Source of the DNA: Roseateles_B sp051857535
Lineage (GTDB): Bacteria > Pseudomonadota > Gammaproteobacteria > Burkholderiales > Burkholderiaceae_C
Length of the DNA: 64,000 bases
Direction of reading: 5' to 3'
Assembly: GCF_051857535.1 (NCBI RefSeq)
Contig: NZ_JBPZGY010000003.1
Span: 124,001-188,000, forward strand
Below are positions 33,251 through 41,646 of the stretch, piece after piece. The stretch's first letter is position 1, and each line of letters begins with the position of its first letter. The notes below the pieces were generated by a model. It saw only the letters and a list, made by a program, of their open reading frames with translations, did not search any database and was not told the DNA's origin. A program made the position numbers and the translations under genes.

Positions 33251-34498
33251 ATGCTTCGCATCAGCCACTACCTGCGCGAGATCGCCCAAGCCGAGCGCGA
33301 GGGCGTCTATCCCAGCGCCCGCCGCAGCGCTTCGGGCCGTGAGCCGCGGCCCGTGGTCATCTGGAACCTGACCCGGCGCTGCAACCTCACCTGCAAGCAC
33401 TGCTATGCGCTCTCGGCCGACCATCACTATCCCGGTGAGCTCAGCCATGAGGAAATCTGTACCGTGATGGACGATCTGCGCGCCTATGGCGTGCCGGTGC
33501 TGATCCTCTCCGGCGGCGAGCCGCTGCTGCATCCGCAGCTCTTCGAGATCGCCAGCCGCGCGCAGCAGCAGGGTTTCTACACGGCGCTCTCCAGCAACGG
33601 CACGCTGATCGACGCCGCGATGGCGGACCGCATCGCGGCCCAGGACTTCGACTACGTGGGCGTCAGCATCGACGGCAGCCGCGCCACGCATGACCGCTTC
33701 CGCCGCAAGGAGGGGGCCTACGATCAGTCCATGGCCGGCATCCGCCTGCTGCACGAACGCGGCGTGAAGACCGGCCTGCGCTACACCTTCACCGACCTCA
33801 ACGGCCAGGACTTCCCCTTCCTGCTGCAGCTGATGAAGGACGAGGGCGTGGACAAGTTCTACTTCTCTCACCTCAACTACGCTGGCCGCGGCAACATCCA
33901 CCGCGGCCGAGACGCCCACTTCGAGGCCACGCGCCAGGCCCTGGAACTGCTCTTCGAGACCGCCTGGGCCGATGCCGAGGCCGGCAGCCGCCGCGACTAC
34001 GTCACCGGCAACAATGACGCCGACGCCGCCTACCTGCTCGCCTGGGTGGGGCGGCGCTGGCCGCAGTGGCAGGCCCCGCTGCGCGCACGGCTGGTGGCCT
34101 GGGGCGGCAATGCCTCGGGCGTGGGCGTGGCCAACATCGACAGCCAGGGCGAGGTCCACCCCGACACCATGTGGGGCCATCACGACCTGGGCAATGTGCG
34201 CCAGCGACCCTTCTCGGCCATCTGGAGCGACCGCAGCGATCCGCTGATGGACGGGCTCAAGCGCCATCCGCGCCCGGTCAAGGGCCGCTGCGCCGAATGC
34301 CAGCATTTCGCCCTGTGCGGCGGCAACACGCGGGTGCGCGCCCATCAGCTGACCGGCGACTACTGGGCCGAGGACCCGGGCTGCTATCTCGACGATGGCG
34401 AGATCGGCCTCTCGCCCGAGGCTGCGAGCCGCCTGGCGCGCGTGGAGCTCACCCCCTTCAGCGGCAAGCGCCGCGTCATCGAGGTGCTGTCGGCATGA
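33251..34498 (+). CDS. nirJ: Haem d1 biosynthesis radical SAM protein NirJ
   Basis: 415 residues. The radical SAM motif is C44-N-L-T-C48-K-H-C51 and the SAM-binding GGEP follows (LSGGEPLLHPQ). The C-terminal region has a second cysteine set (CAECQHFALCGG, then DPGCYL) for an auxiliary 4Fe-4S cluster, as in SPASM proteins. NirJ removes the two propionate side chains of didecarboxysirohaem and installs oxo groups. Its end overlaps the nirN start by 4 nt. Confidence 0.95.
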   Translation: MLRISHYLREIAQAEREGVYPSARRSASGREPRPVVIWNLTRRCNLTCKHCYALSADHHYPGELSHEEICTVMDDLRAYGVPVLILSGGEPLLHPQLFEIASRAQQQGFYTALSSNGTLIDAAMADRIAAQDFDYVGVSIDGSRATHDRFRRKEGAYDQSMAGIRLLHERGVKTGLRYTFTDLNGQDFPFLLQLMKDEGVDKFYFSHLNYAGRGNIHRGRDAHFEATRQALELLFETAWADAEAGSRRDYVTGNNDADAAYLLAWVGRRWPQWQAPLRARLVAWGGNASGVGVANIDSQGEVHPDTMWGHHDLGNVRQRPFSAIWSDRSDPLMDGLKRHPRPVKGRCAECQHFALCGGNTRVRAHQLTGDYWAEDPGCYLDDGEIGLSPEAASRLARVELTPFSGKRRVIEVLSA

Positions 34499-36093
34499 AC
34501 GAGTCCCTCAAGTCCTTCTGCAAGCTGCTGCTGGCGGCCGGCCTCGTCATGGCGGGACTGGACTACGCCCGTGCGGCAGACGAGGTCGCCAGGCCGCTGT
34601 CCGGCGCGACCCTGTACCAGCAGCACTGCGCCAGCTGCCACGGCACCGAGCGCACCGGCGGCATGGGCCCGGCCCTGCTGCCCGAAAGCCTGGAGCGCCT
34701 GCGCAGGCCCGAGGCCCTGGCGGTGATCCGCAACGGTCGCGCGGCCACGCAGATGCCAGCCTTCGGCGCCCAGCTCAGCGAGGCCGAGATCCAGGCGCTG
34801 CAGGCCTTTGTCTACGCGCCCCAGCTGCCCGTGCCGCGCTGGAGCGACGCCGACATCCGTGCCTCCCGCAGCTTCGAGCTCGACAGCGTCCGCTGGCCGG
34901 CCAGGCCCCAGTGGAAGGCGGACCCCATGAACCTTTTCGTGGTGGTGGAGGGCGGCGACCACCATGTGAGCCTGGTGGATGGCGAGCGCTTCGAGGTTCT
35001 GCACCGCTTTGCCAGCCGCTACGCCCTGCATGGCGGCCCGAAGTTCACGCCGGACGGCCGCTATGTGTTCTTCGGCTCGCGGGACGGCTGGATCAGCAAG
35101 TACGACCTCTGGAACCTGAAGCTGGTGGCCGAGGTGCGGGCCGGCCTGAACATGCGCAATGTGGCCGTGAGCGCCGATGGGCGCTGGGTGATGGCGGCCA
35201 ACTACCTGCCGCGCACCGCTGTGCTCTTCGACGCGGACCTGCAGCTGGTGCGCAGCTACCCCGCCCAGAGCCGCGACGGCGCGCAGAGCTCGCGCGTGTC
35301 GGCGGTGTATGACGCCACGCCGCGCAAGAGCTTCGTCGTGGCCCTCAAGGACCTGCCCGAGCTCTGGGAGATCAGCTACGACCCCCAGGCCGAGCCCATC
35401 CACGAGGGCTATGTGCACGACTACAAGATGGGCGAGTCCCTGCCCACACCGGGCTACCAGAACATCCGCCGCACCCTGCTGGACGAGCCGCTGGACGACT
35501 TCTTCTTCGACGACAGCTACGCCCACGTGCTGGGCTCGGCGCGGCCGCGCGAGGGCGCCGGCAGCCTGGGGCAGGTGGTCAACCTGGATGTGCGCAGGAA
35601 GATCGCCGAGCTGCCCATCCCGGGGCTGCCGCACCTGGGATCGGGCATCAGCTTCACCCGCGAAGGCCGGCGCCTGCTGGCCAGCCCCAATCTCAAGGAC
35701 GGCCGCATCAGCGTGGTCGACCTCAAGAGCTGGCAGCTGGTCAAGGAGATTGCCACCCCCGGCCCGGGCTTCTTCATGCGCAGCCATGCTCAGAGCCCCT
35801 ACGCCTGGGCGGACTCCATGATGAGCCCCACGGCCAGGGACACGCTGAGCATCATCGACAAGCAGCGCCTGGAGGTCGTCGCCCAGGTGTGCGAGCCGGG
35901 GAAGACCCTGGCCCACGTCGAGTTCACCAAGGACGGGCGCTACGTGCTGGCCAGCCTGTGGGAGCTGGACGGCGCGCTGATCGTGTACGACGCCCGGACC
36001 TTCAAGGAACTGAAGCGCCTGCCCATGAGCAAGCCGGTGGGCAAGTACAACGTCTGGAACAAGATCAGCCGCGAGGAAGGCACCTCGCACTGA
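34495..36093 (+). CDS. nirN: Cytochrome c / propeller protein NirN (dihydro-haem d1 dehydrogenase)
   Basis: 532 residues, a paralogue of NirS. The signal peptide ends near residue 24 (YARA|A); the cytochrome c motif is C45-A-S-C-H49 (QHCASCHGTERTGGMGPALL), followed by the propeller domain from about 130. NirN oxidises dihydro-haem d1 to haem d1, the last step. The end of the operon lies here; the next gene is on the other strand after 160 nt, which includes a run of nine G at 36152. Confidence 0.93.
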   Translation: MNESLKSFCKLLLAAGLVMAGLDYARAADEVARPLSGATLYQQHCASCHGTERTGGMGPALLPESLERLRRPEALAVIRNGRAATQMPAFGAQLSEAEIQALQAFVYAPQLPVPRWSDADIRASRSFELDSVRWPARPQWKADPMNLFVVVEGGDHHVSLVDGERFEVLHRFASRYALHGGPKFTPDGRYVFFGSRDGWISKYDLWNLKLVAEVRAGLNMRNVAVSADGRWVMAANYLPRTAVLFDADLQLVRSYPAQSRDGAQSSRVSAVYDATPRKSFVVALKDLPELWEISYDPQAEPIHEGYVHDYKMGESLPTPGYQNIRRTLLDEPLDDFFFDDSYAHVLGSARPREGAGSLGQVVNLDVRRKIAELPIPGLPHLGSGISFTREGRRLLASPNLKDGRISVVDLKSWQLVKEIATPGPGFFMRSHAQSPYAWADSMMSPTARDTLSIIDKQRLEVVAQVCEPGKTLAHVEFTKDGRYVLASLWELDGALIVYDARTFKELKRLPMSKPVGKYNVWNKISREEGTSH

Positions 36094-36255
36094 GCAGGGA
36101 GGCCGTGAGGCGCACAGCCGGGCCCGCAAGGCCGGGCTGGCGGCGCAGTGTGGGGGGGGGAGGAGCTCGATGCAGCGGCGATCGCGCCGTCCGTGCCCTT
36201 CTGAAGCGTTCCCGCCCCACTCGTGCAGCGACCGAAGCCGCGCTGCGGCGCCGGA

Positions 36256-37107
36256 TCAGCAGGCCGAGGCGCCCAGACGCTCGACGCGCTGCGTGAGAAA
36301 GGCCACCGCCAGATCGGACTCGGGCTGCAGGCGCTGGCCGATGTAGAGCTCCTGGCGGCGCTGGCTGATCTGGGTGCGCAGGCGGCTCTGCATGATCTCG
36401 AAGGGCGCCAGGCCGCGGCCCTCGGCGCCTTCGATGGCCTGCATCAACTGGTGCATGGGATGGGCCTGCAGGGAGATCAGGTGGGCCTGCACCACGCGCA
36501 GCCGGCCCTGCACGGCCAGCTCGCTGCGGCGCAGCCACTCCAGCACGGCGTCGCCATTGCTGCCGGTGACCTTGAGCGGGTCCTCTCCGGCCTCCAGCAG
36601 CAGCTTCTCCAGCAGGAAGCGGTTGCCCTCGGCATAGGCCTTGTTGGCGTCCATCATGGCCTGCTCCCGCTGGCGGCGCTGGGCCTCGTTGGGCGCCAAG
36701 TCCGGGTGCAGGCGCATGGCGGCACGGCGGTAGAGCTGCTTGAGTGACGGTGGCTCGATCTCGACCACGCCCCCGCCCTCGGGCTGACGCGGCAGCGGGG
36801 CCGACTCCGGCAGTCGCGGCACCTGGGGCAGGGCGGTCGCCCGCGGCGGCGTGGGCAGGGGCGCCTCCAGGCCGTTGCGGCGAAGGGCCTCGGCCAGGTA
36901 GAGGCTGGCGGCGTGCAGCTGGGATTCCAGTGCGTCCAGTTCCAGGTAGAGCGGGCCCAGCAGGGCGATGTAGCGGTCCACGAAGGCCTGCAGCGAGGCG
37001 TGCAGGAGGTGGAAGCTCTGCTCCTGCTCGGCGACGTAGCGCTGCAGGTCCGCCAGTTGCTGGCGGCGGCGTTCGAACTCGTGGCGAGTGAGCACAGGGC
37101 GGCGCAT
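36256..37107 (-). CDS. J domain-containing protein
   Basis: 283 residues from the ATG encoding MRRPVLTRHEF; the open frame goes on upstream to a less likely ATG at 37143. The N-terminal 90 residues are helical and probably coiled-coil. A J-like domain in LKQLYRRAAMRLHPDLAPNE (about 150-170, His-Pro-Asp present) suggests it stimulates a Hsp70 ATPase, though the rest of the J helix III differs from DnaJ and no Gly/Phe or zinc region is seen. Expressed convergent with the nir operon; role unknown. Confidence 0.72.
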   Translation of the reverse strand: MRRPVLTRHEFERRRQQLADLQRYVAEQEQSFHLLHASLQAFVDRYIALLGPLYLELDALESQLHAASLYLAEALRRNGLEAPLPTPPRATALPQVPRLPESAPLPRQPEGGGVVEIEPPSLKQLYRRAAMRLHPDLAPNEAQRRQREQAMMDANKAYAEGNRFLLEKLLLEAGEDPLKVTGSNGDAVLEWLRRSELAVQGRLRVVQAHLISLQAHPMHQLMQAIEGAEGRGLAPFEIMQSRLRTQISQRRQELYIGQRLQPESDLAVAFLTQRVERLGASAC

Positions 37108-37184
37108 GGCAGATCCAGGAAAGGTGTCACGACTCGCAAACATACTGGGCACTATTGTGGCCTGCCGCCGGGTGCCCCCCAATG

Positions 37185-37212
37185 AAAAGAGCCCGCAGAT
37201 GCGAGCTCTTTT
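37185..37212 (-). terminator. Terminator of hppA
   Basis: AAAAGAGC / GCTCTTTT with an inner CGC/GCG after one mismatch and loop AGAT. It lies 52 nt beyond the hppA stop on the minus strand and just upstream of the J-domain gene. Confidence 0.75.
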
Positions 37213-37263
37213 GCCTGGATTCGGGTAATCCTGGGCAGGAAGGCGGTCCGGGTCCGCCGCCGT

Positions 37264-39489
37264 TCAGGGCTTGGGCGCGGAGGCGCCCTCTGCCGCCGGG
37301 GCTGGGGAGGCCATCAGCGGAGCCGAGGCCATGCCCGCGGCTTCGGAGGCGGCCTGCGCCGGGGCGCTGACGGGGGCAGGGCTGGCCTCCACAGGCTTGG
37401 CCGTGCCCGGCGTCATGGGCAGCAGGGGCACGATCAGCAGGGCCACGATGTTGATGATCTTGATCAAGGGGTTCACGGCCGGGCCGGCGGTGTCCTTGTA
37501 GGGGTCGCCCACGGTGTCGCCGGTGACGGCGGCCTTGTGCGCCTCGGAGCCCTTGCGGTGCACCACGCCCTTGTCATCGGTGAAGCCTTCCTCGATCAGC
37601 TTCTTGGCGTTGTCCCAGGCGCCGCCGCCGGTGCACATGGAGATGCCCACGAAGAGGCCGGTCACGATGGTGCCCATCAGCACACCGCCCAGGGCGGCCG
37701 GGCCCAGGGTCATGCCGACCACGATGGGGGCGATCACCGGCAGCAGTGAAGGAACGATCATTTCCTTGATGGCGGCGGAGGTCAGCATGTCCACGGCCGC
37801 GCTGTAATCGGGCTTGGCCGTGCCTTCCATGATGCCGGGGATCTCCTTGAACTGCCGGCGCACCTCGACGACCACCGAGCCCGCGGCACGGCCGACGGCC
37901 TCCATGGCCATCGCACCGAAGAGGTAGGGGATCAGGCCGCCGATGAACAGGCCCACGATGACCTTGTGGTCGGACAGGTCGAAGCTCAGGTGCATGCCCC
38001 GGGCTTCGAGCGCGTGGGTGTAGTCGGCGAACAGCACCAGGGCGGCCAGGCCGGCCGAGCCGATGGCATAACCCTTGGTCACGGCCTTGGTGGTGTTGCC
38101 CACGGCGTCCAGCGGGTCGGTGATGTCCCGCACGCTGTCGGGCAGGTCGCTCATCTCGGCAATGCCGCCGGCGTTGTCGGTGATGGGGCCGTAGGCGTCC
38201 AGGGCCACGATGATGCCGGCCATGGACAGCATGGACGTGGCCGCCACGGCGATGCCGTACAGACCTGCCAGATGGAAGGCGGTGTAGATGGCGGCGCACA
38301 CGAAGATCACGGGCCAGCCCGTGGACTTCATCGAGACGCCCAGGCCGGCGATGATGTTGGTACCGTGGCCGGTGGTCGAGGCCTGCGCGACGTGCTGCAC
38401 CGGGGCGTACTGCGTGCCGGTGTAGTACTCGGTGATCCAGACCATGGCGGCGGTCAGCACCAGGCCCACGGCGCAGGCGCCGAACAGGGACATGGCGTTG
38501 GCCTTGAGACCGCCGGCCAGCTCGATCTCGCCGGGGAACATGGCCGTGGTGACGAAGTAGAAGGCGATCAGGCTCAGCACGCCGGCCACGATCAGGCCCT
38601 TGTACAGCGCGGGCATCACGTTCTTCATGCCCTCGCTGGCCTTGACGAAGCCGCAGCCGATGATGGAGGCGATGATGGACACGCCGCCCAGCGCCAGCGG
38701 GTAAACGACGCCGGCATGGGTTGCGGAACCGCCCACCATCAGCGCGCCCAGCGCCATGGCGGCGATCAGGGTCACGGCATAGGTCTCGAAGAGGTCGGCC
38801 GCCATGCCGGCGCAGTCGCCGACGTTGTCGCCCACGTTGTCGGCGATCACGGCCGGGTTGCGCGGGTCATCCTCGGGGATGCCGGCCTCGACCTTGCCCA
38901 CCAGGTCGGCACCGACGTCAGCGCCCTTGGTGAAGATGCCGCCGCCCAGGCGGGCGAAGATGGAAATCAGCGAGGAGCCGAAGGCCAGGCCCAGCATGGG
39001 CTTGAGGGCCTCGCTGGTGGCGCCCGTACCGCCGGTGATGGCGTAGTAGAAGCCGCCCACGCCGATCAGGCCCAGGCCCACGACCAGCATGCCGGTGATG
39101 GCACCGCCCTTGAAGGCCACGTTCAGCGCCGGGCCCATGCCCTTGGTGGCGGCCTGCGCGGTGCGCACATTGGCCCGCACCGAGATGTTCATGCCGATGA
39201 AGCCGCAGATGCCCGACAGCGCGGCCCCGATGACGAAGCCGACCGCCGTCTGCAGGCCCAGCCCCGGTACCACCGCGATGGCGATGGCCAGCACGACGCC
39301 CACGATGGCGATGGTGCGGTACTGCCGGCCCAGATAGGCCGCCGCGCCTTGCTGGATCGCCGCGGCGATCTCCTGCATCCGGGCATTGCCGGCGTCCTGA
39401 CTCAGGATCCAGCTGCGTTGAATGAAACCATAAAGAACCGCGGCCAGGCCGCAGGCCAGCGCGAAATACAGCGCCACACTCGTCGACAT
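37264..39489 (-). CDS. hppA: Membrane proton-translocating pyrophosphatase, K+-independent type
   Basis: 741 residues, about 16 membrane helices, using PPi hydrolysis to pump protons. The start is the second of two ATGs: AGGAG lies 8 nt before it but only 2 nt before the first. Substrate-site motifs GGIFTKGADVGADLVGKVEA (20 residues), EDDPRNPAVIADNVGDNVGD and DAYGPITDNAGGIAEM are complete. GNTTKA has Lys at the position that marks K+-independent H+-PPases (Ala in K+-dependent ones). The last 40 residues are an Ala/Pro/Ser-rich tail. It is divergent from ppa. Confidence 0.97.
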   Translation of the reverse strand: MSTSVALYFALACGLAAVLYGFIQRSWILSQDAGNARMQEIAAAIQQGAAAYLGRQYRTIAIVGVVLAIAIAVVPGLGLQTAVGFVIGAALSGICGFIGMNISVRANVRTAQAATKGMGPALNVAFKGGAITGMLVVGLGLIGVGGFYYAITGGTGATSEALKPMLGLAFGSSLISIFARLGGGIFTKGADVGADLVGKVEAGIPEDDPRNPAVIADNVGDNVGDCAGMAADLFETYAVTLIAAMALGALMVGGSATHAGVVYPLALGGVSIIASIIGCGFVKASEGMKNVMPALYKGLIVAGVLSLIAFYFVTTAMFPGEIELAGGLKANAMSLFGACAVGLVLTAAMVWITEYYTGTQYAPVQHVAQASTTGHGTNIIAGLGVSMKSTGWPVIFVCAAIYTAFHLAGLYGIAVAATSMLSMAGIIVALDAYGPITDNAGGIAEMSDLPDSVRDITDPLDAVGNTTKAVTKGYAIGSAGLAALVLFADYTHALEARGMHLSFDLSDHKVIVGLFIGGLIPYLFGAMAMEAVGRAAGSVVVEVRRQFKEIPGIMEGTAKPDYSAAVDMLTSAAIKEMIVPSLLPVIAPIVVGMTLGPAALGGVLMGTIVTGLFVGISMCTGGGAWDNAKKLIEEGFTDDKGVVHRKGSEAHKAAVTGDTVGDPYKDTAGPAVNPLIKIINIVALLIVPLLPMTPGTAKPVEASPAPVSAPAQAASEAAGMASAPLMASPAPAAEGASAPKP

Positions 39490-39760
39490 GTACATGTCTC
39501 CTTCGTTGTCTCTGCCGTTTGAAAAAACGCCTGCTTCTCAACGCCAGTCCTGCACGCCGTTCAACAGGTCCGTCGGGGCATGCTATGCGAGTGGAAGTGC
39601 CGAAAGATTGATCGTTTACCAGTGGTTGCCGGAAATACCTTGACGGCCGCCGCAGGGCAGGTCGCATGCCTGTGTCAGGCTGAGATCAGGGGCGCCAGTA
39701 GAATCCGGGTTTCCCCGTGACGCAAGCGCGGACCCCCTTTCGTTGACTACAGATAAGACC

Positions 39761-40300
39761 ATGAGCCTGCACAACGTGACCCCCGGCCCCAAGGCGCCTG
39801 AGCAATTCAACGTGATCATCGAGATCCCGATGAACGCCGACCCGATCAAGTACGAGGTCGACAAGGAGACCGGCGCCCTGTTCGTGGACCGCTTCATGAC
39901 CACGGCCATGCACTACCCGTGCAACTACGGCTACGTCCCCCAGACCCTGTCGGATGACGGCGACCCCGTGGACGTGCTGGTGATCACGCCCTTCGCCCTG
40001 ACCCCGGGCGTGGTCGTGACCTGCCGCCCCATCGGCGTCCTGAAGATGGACGACGAAGCCGGCGGTGACGCCAAGCTGCTGGCCGTGCCCACCAGCAAGA
40101 TCCTGCCCATCTACGACCACTGGAACAAGCCCGAGGACATCAACCCGATGCGCCTGAAGGCCATCCAGCACTTCTTCGAGCACTACAAGGACCTGGAAGC
40201 GGGCAAGTGGGTCAAGGTGCAGGGCTGGGAAGGCCCTGAGTCCGCCAAGGCCGAGATCCTGACCGGCATCGAGAACTACGCCAAGTCCCTGCAGAAGTAA
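39761..40300 (+). CDS. ppa: Soluble inorganic pyrophosphatase (family I)
   Basis: 179 residues, hydrolysing PPi to Pi with Mg2+ in the cytosol. The ATG encoding MSLHNVTPG is preferred to a TTG 18 nt upstream. Active-site residues are visible in EIPMNADPIKYEVDKE and in YGYVPQTLSDDGDPVDVLV, which has the D-G-D-P-V-D signature. The next promoter-like element (TAGAAT, 39699-39704) lies about 55 nt upstream. It is divergent from the membrane pyrophosphatase, so both routes of PPi removal are placed together. Confidence 0.97.
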   Translation: MSLHNVTPGPKAPEQFNVIIEIPMNADPIKYEVDKETGALFVDRFMTTAMHYPCNYGYVPQTLSDDGDPVDVLVITPFALTPGVVVTCRPIGVLKMDDEAGGDAKLLAVPTSKILPIYDHWNKPEDINPMRLKAIQHFFEHYKDLEAGKWVKVQGWEGPESAKAEILTGIENYAKSLQK

Positions 40301-40301
40301 G

Positions 40302-40320
40302 CCGGGCAAGCCCTGACCCC
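40302..40320 (+). repeat. Variant of the CAGGCAAGACCTGACCC motif
   Basis: CGGGCAAGCCCTGACCC (40303-40319) differs by two bases from the exact 17-bp repeats at 17678 and 29231, and again lies just after a stop codon. CTGACC-CCC-GGTCAG within it forms a short hairpin. Confidence 0.5.
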
Positions 40321-40375
40321 CGGTCAGCGCCTTACCCAGACCACGCCGCCGCGGCCCTGGCCCCGGCGGCGTTTT

Positions 40376-41560
40376 TCATGGCGATCCGGACTCGGCGGCC
40401 GGGGCGCGCTTGAAGGGCTGGTGCGCCCGCAGGTCCTCGGCATAGCCGGCGATGGCGGGGCCCTCGCGGGCCAGATAGTCCGCCACGGCGTCGCGAAAGT
40501 CGGGGTGGGCCAGCCAGTGCGCCGACTGCGTGTTCACGGGCAGCAGACCGCGCGCCAGCTTGTGCTCGCCCTGGGCGCCGCCCTCGAATCGACGGTAGCC
40601 CTGGGCCATGCACCAGGCCAGGGGCTGGTAGTAGCAGGCGTCGAAATGCAGGCAGGAGATGTCGACCAGGCTGCCCCAGTAACGGCCGTAGGCCACGCCC
40701 TGGTCCGGGTCCAGGGCGATGAGGGAGCAGGCGACCGGCTCGCCCTCGCGCTCGGCGACGAAGAGCAGCCAATGCCGCGCCATGCCCGCCGCCATGCGCC
40801 GGAAGAAGTCCCGGCTGAGGTAGGGCGTGCTGCGGTGCTCGGCGTAGGTCTGGCGGTAGCAGCGGTGGAAGAAGTCCCAGTCCTGCTCAAGAATCTCCTC
40901 GCCCTGCAGCACCCGGTAGCGGATGCCGGCCTCGCGCACGCGGCGCTGCTCCTGCTGGATCTTCTTGCGCTTGTCGCGCTGAAGGCTCGCCAGGAAGGCG
41001 TCGAAGCTGGATGGCGGCGTCGGCCCCACCTCCCAGTGGAACTGCACGCCGCTGCGACCGAGCCAGCCTGCGTCCATCAGTGCCGCCTGCTCCTCGGTCG
41101 TGGGGAACAGCACATGGGCCGAGGACAGCTGCAGCGTCTGCGCATGGGCCCGCAGCGCCTGGACCAGGGCCTGGCGCGCCGCTGCGTCGCGCGCCAGCAG
41201 CCGGCTGCCGGGCACGGGCGTGAAGGGCACGGCCACCAGCAGCTTGGGGTAGTAGGCCAGGCCGTGGCGGGCATAGGCGTCCGCCCAGGCCCAGTCGAAG
41301 ACGTACTCGCCGTAGGAATGGGCCTTGAGGTAGGCCGGGCAGGCGGCCACCAGCGCGGGCCCCTCCCAGACGCTGAAGAACTGCGGCGTCCAGCCGCTCC
41401 CGGACACCGCCGAACCCGAAGCGTGCAGCGCCTGGAGGTACTCGAGGCGCATGAAGGGCGTGGGCTGCGCGCTGGCGTCCAGCAGGGCGTTCCAGGCGGT
41501 GGCGGGCAGTTGGCCGGGATCGTCGTCGATCCGGACCTCCAAGGGTGGGCGAGGGCTCAT
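40376..41560 (-). CDS. GNAT / FemAB-like N-acyltransferase (DUF482 type)
   Basis: 394 residues beginning MSPRPPLEVRI. Motifs such as FMRLEYLQALHASG, HVLFPTTEEQAALMDAGWLGR and RRFEGGAQGEHKLARG are those of the peptidogalycan biosynthesis/recognition (DUF482) family, which has a double GNAT fold like FemAB. ACYYQPLAWCMAQGY and EREGEPVACSLIALD fit the C-terminal acceptor region. The substrate is unknown. It is divergent from nadE. Confidence 0.82.
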   Translation of the reverse strand: MSPRPPLEVRIDDDPGQLPATAWNALLDASAQPTPFMRLEYLQALHASGSAVSGSGWTPQFFSVWEGPALVAACPAYLKAHSYGEYVFDWAWADAYARHGLAYYPKLLVAVPFTPVPGSRLLARDAAARQALVQALRAHAQTLQLSSAHVLFPTTEEQAALMDAGWLGRSGVQFHWEVGPTPPSSFDAFLASLQRDKRKKIQQEQRRVREAGIRYRVLQGEEILEQDWDFFHRCYRQTYAEHRSTPYLSRDFFRRMAAGMARHWLLFVAEREGEPVACSLIALDPDQGVAYGRYWGSLVDISCLHFDACYYQPLAWCMAQGYRRFEGGAQGEHKLARGLLPVNTQSAHWLAHPDFRDAVADYLAREGPAIAGYAEDLRAHQPFKRAPAAESGSP

Positions 41561-41646
41561 CGGCCGGGATCTTAGGGCGCTGACCGCAAGCCCCTGTCGC
41601 GCAGGGATTTGGACCCCGGGCAAAAAATGATGGCAGGATGCTGGCC

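Noticed and set aside
36152..36160. Run of nine G as a phase-variation tract
   Set aside because: It lies between nirN and a convergent gene, outside any reading frame or promoter; phase variation has no evident target.
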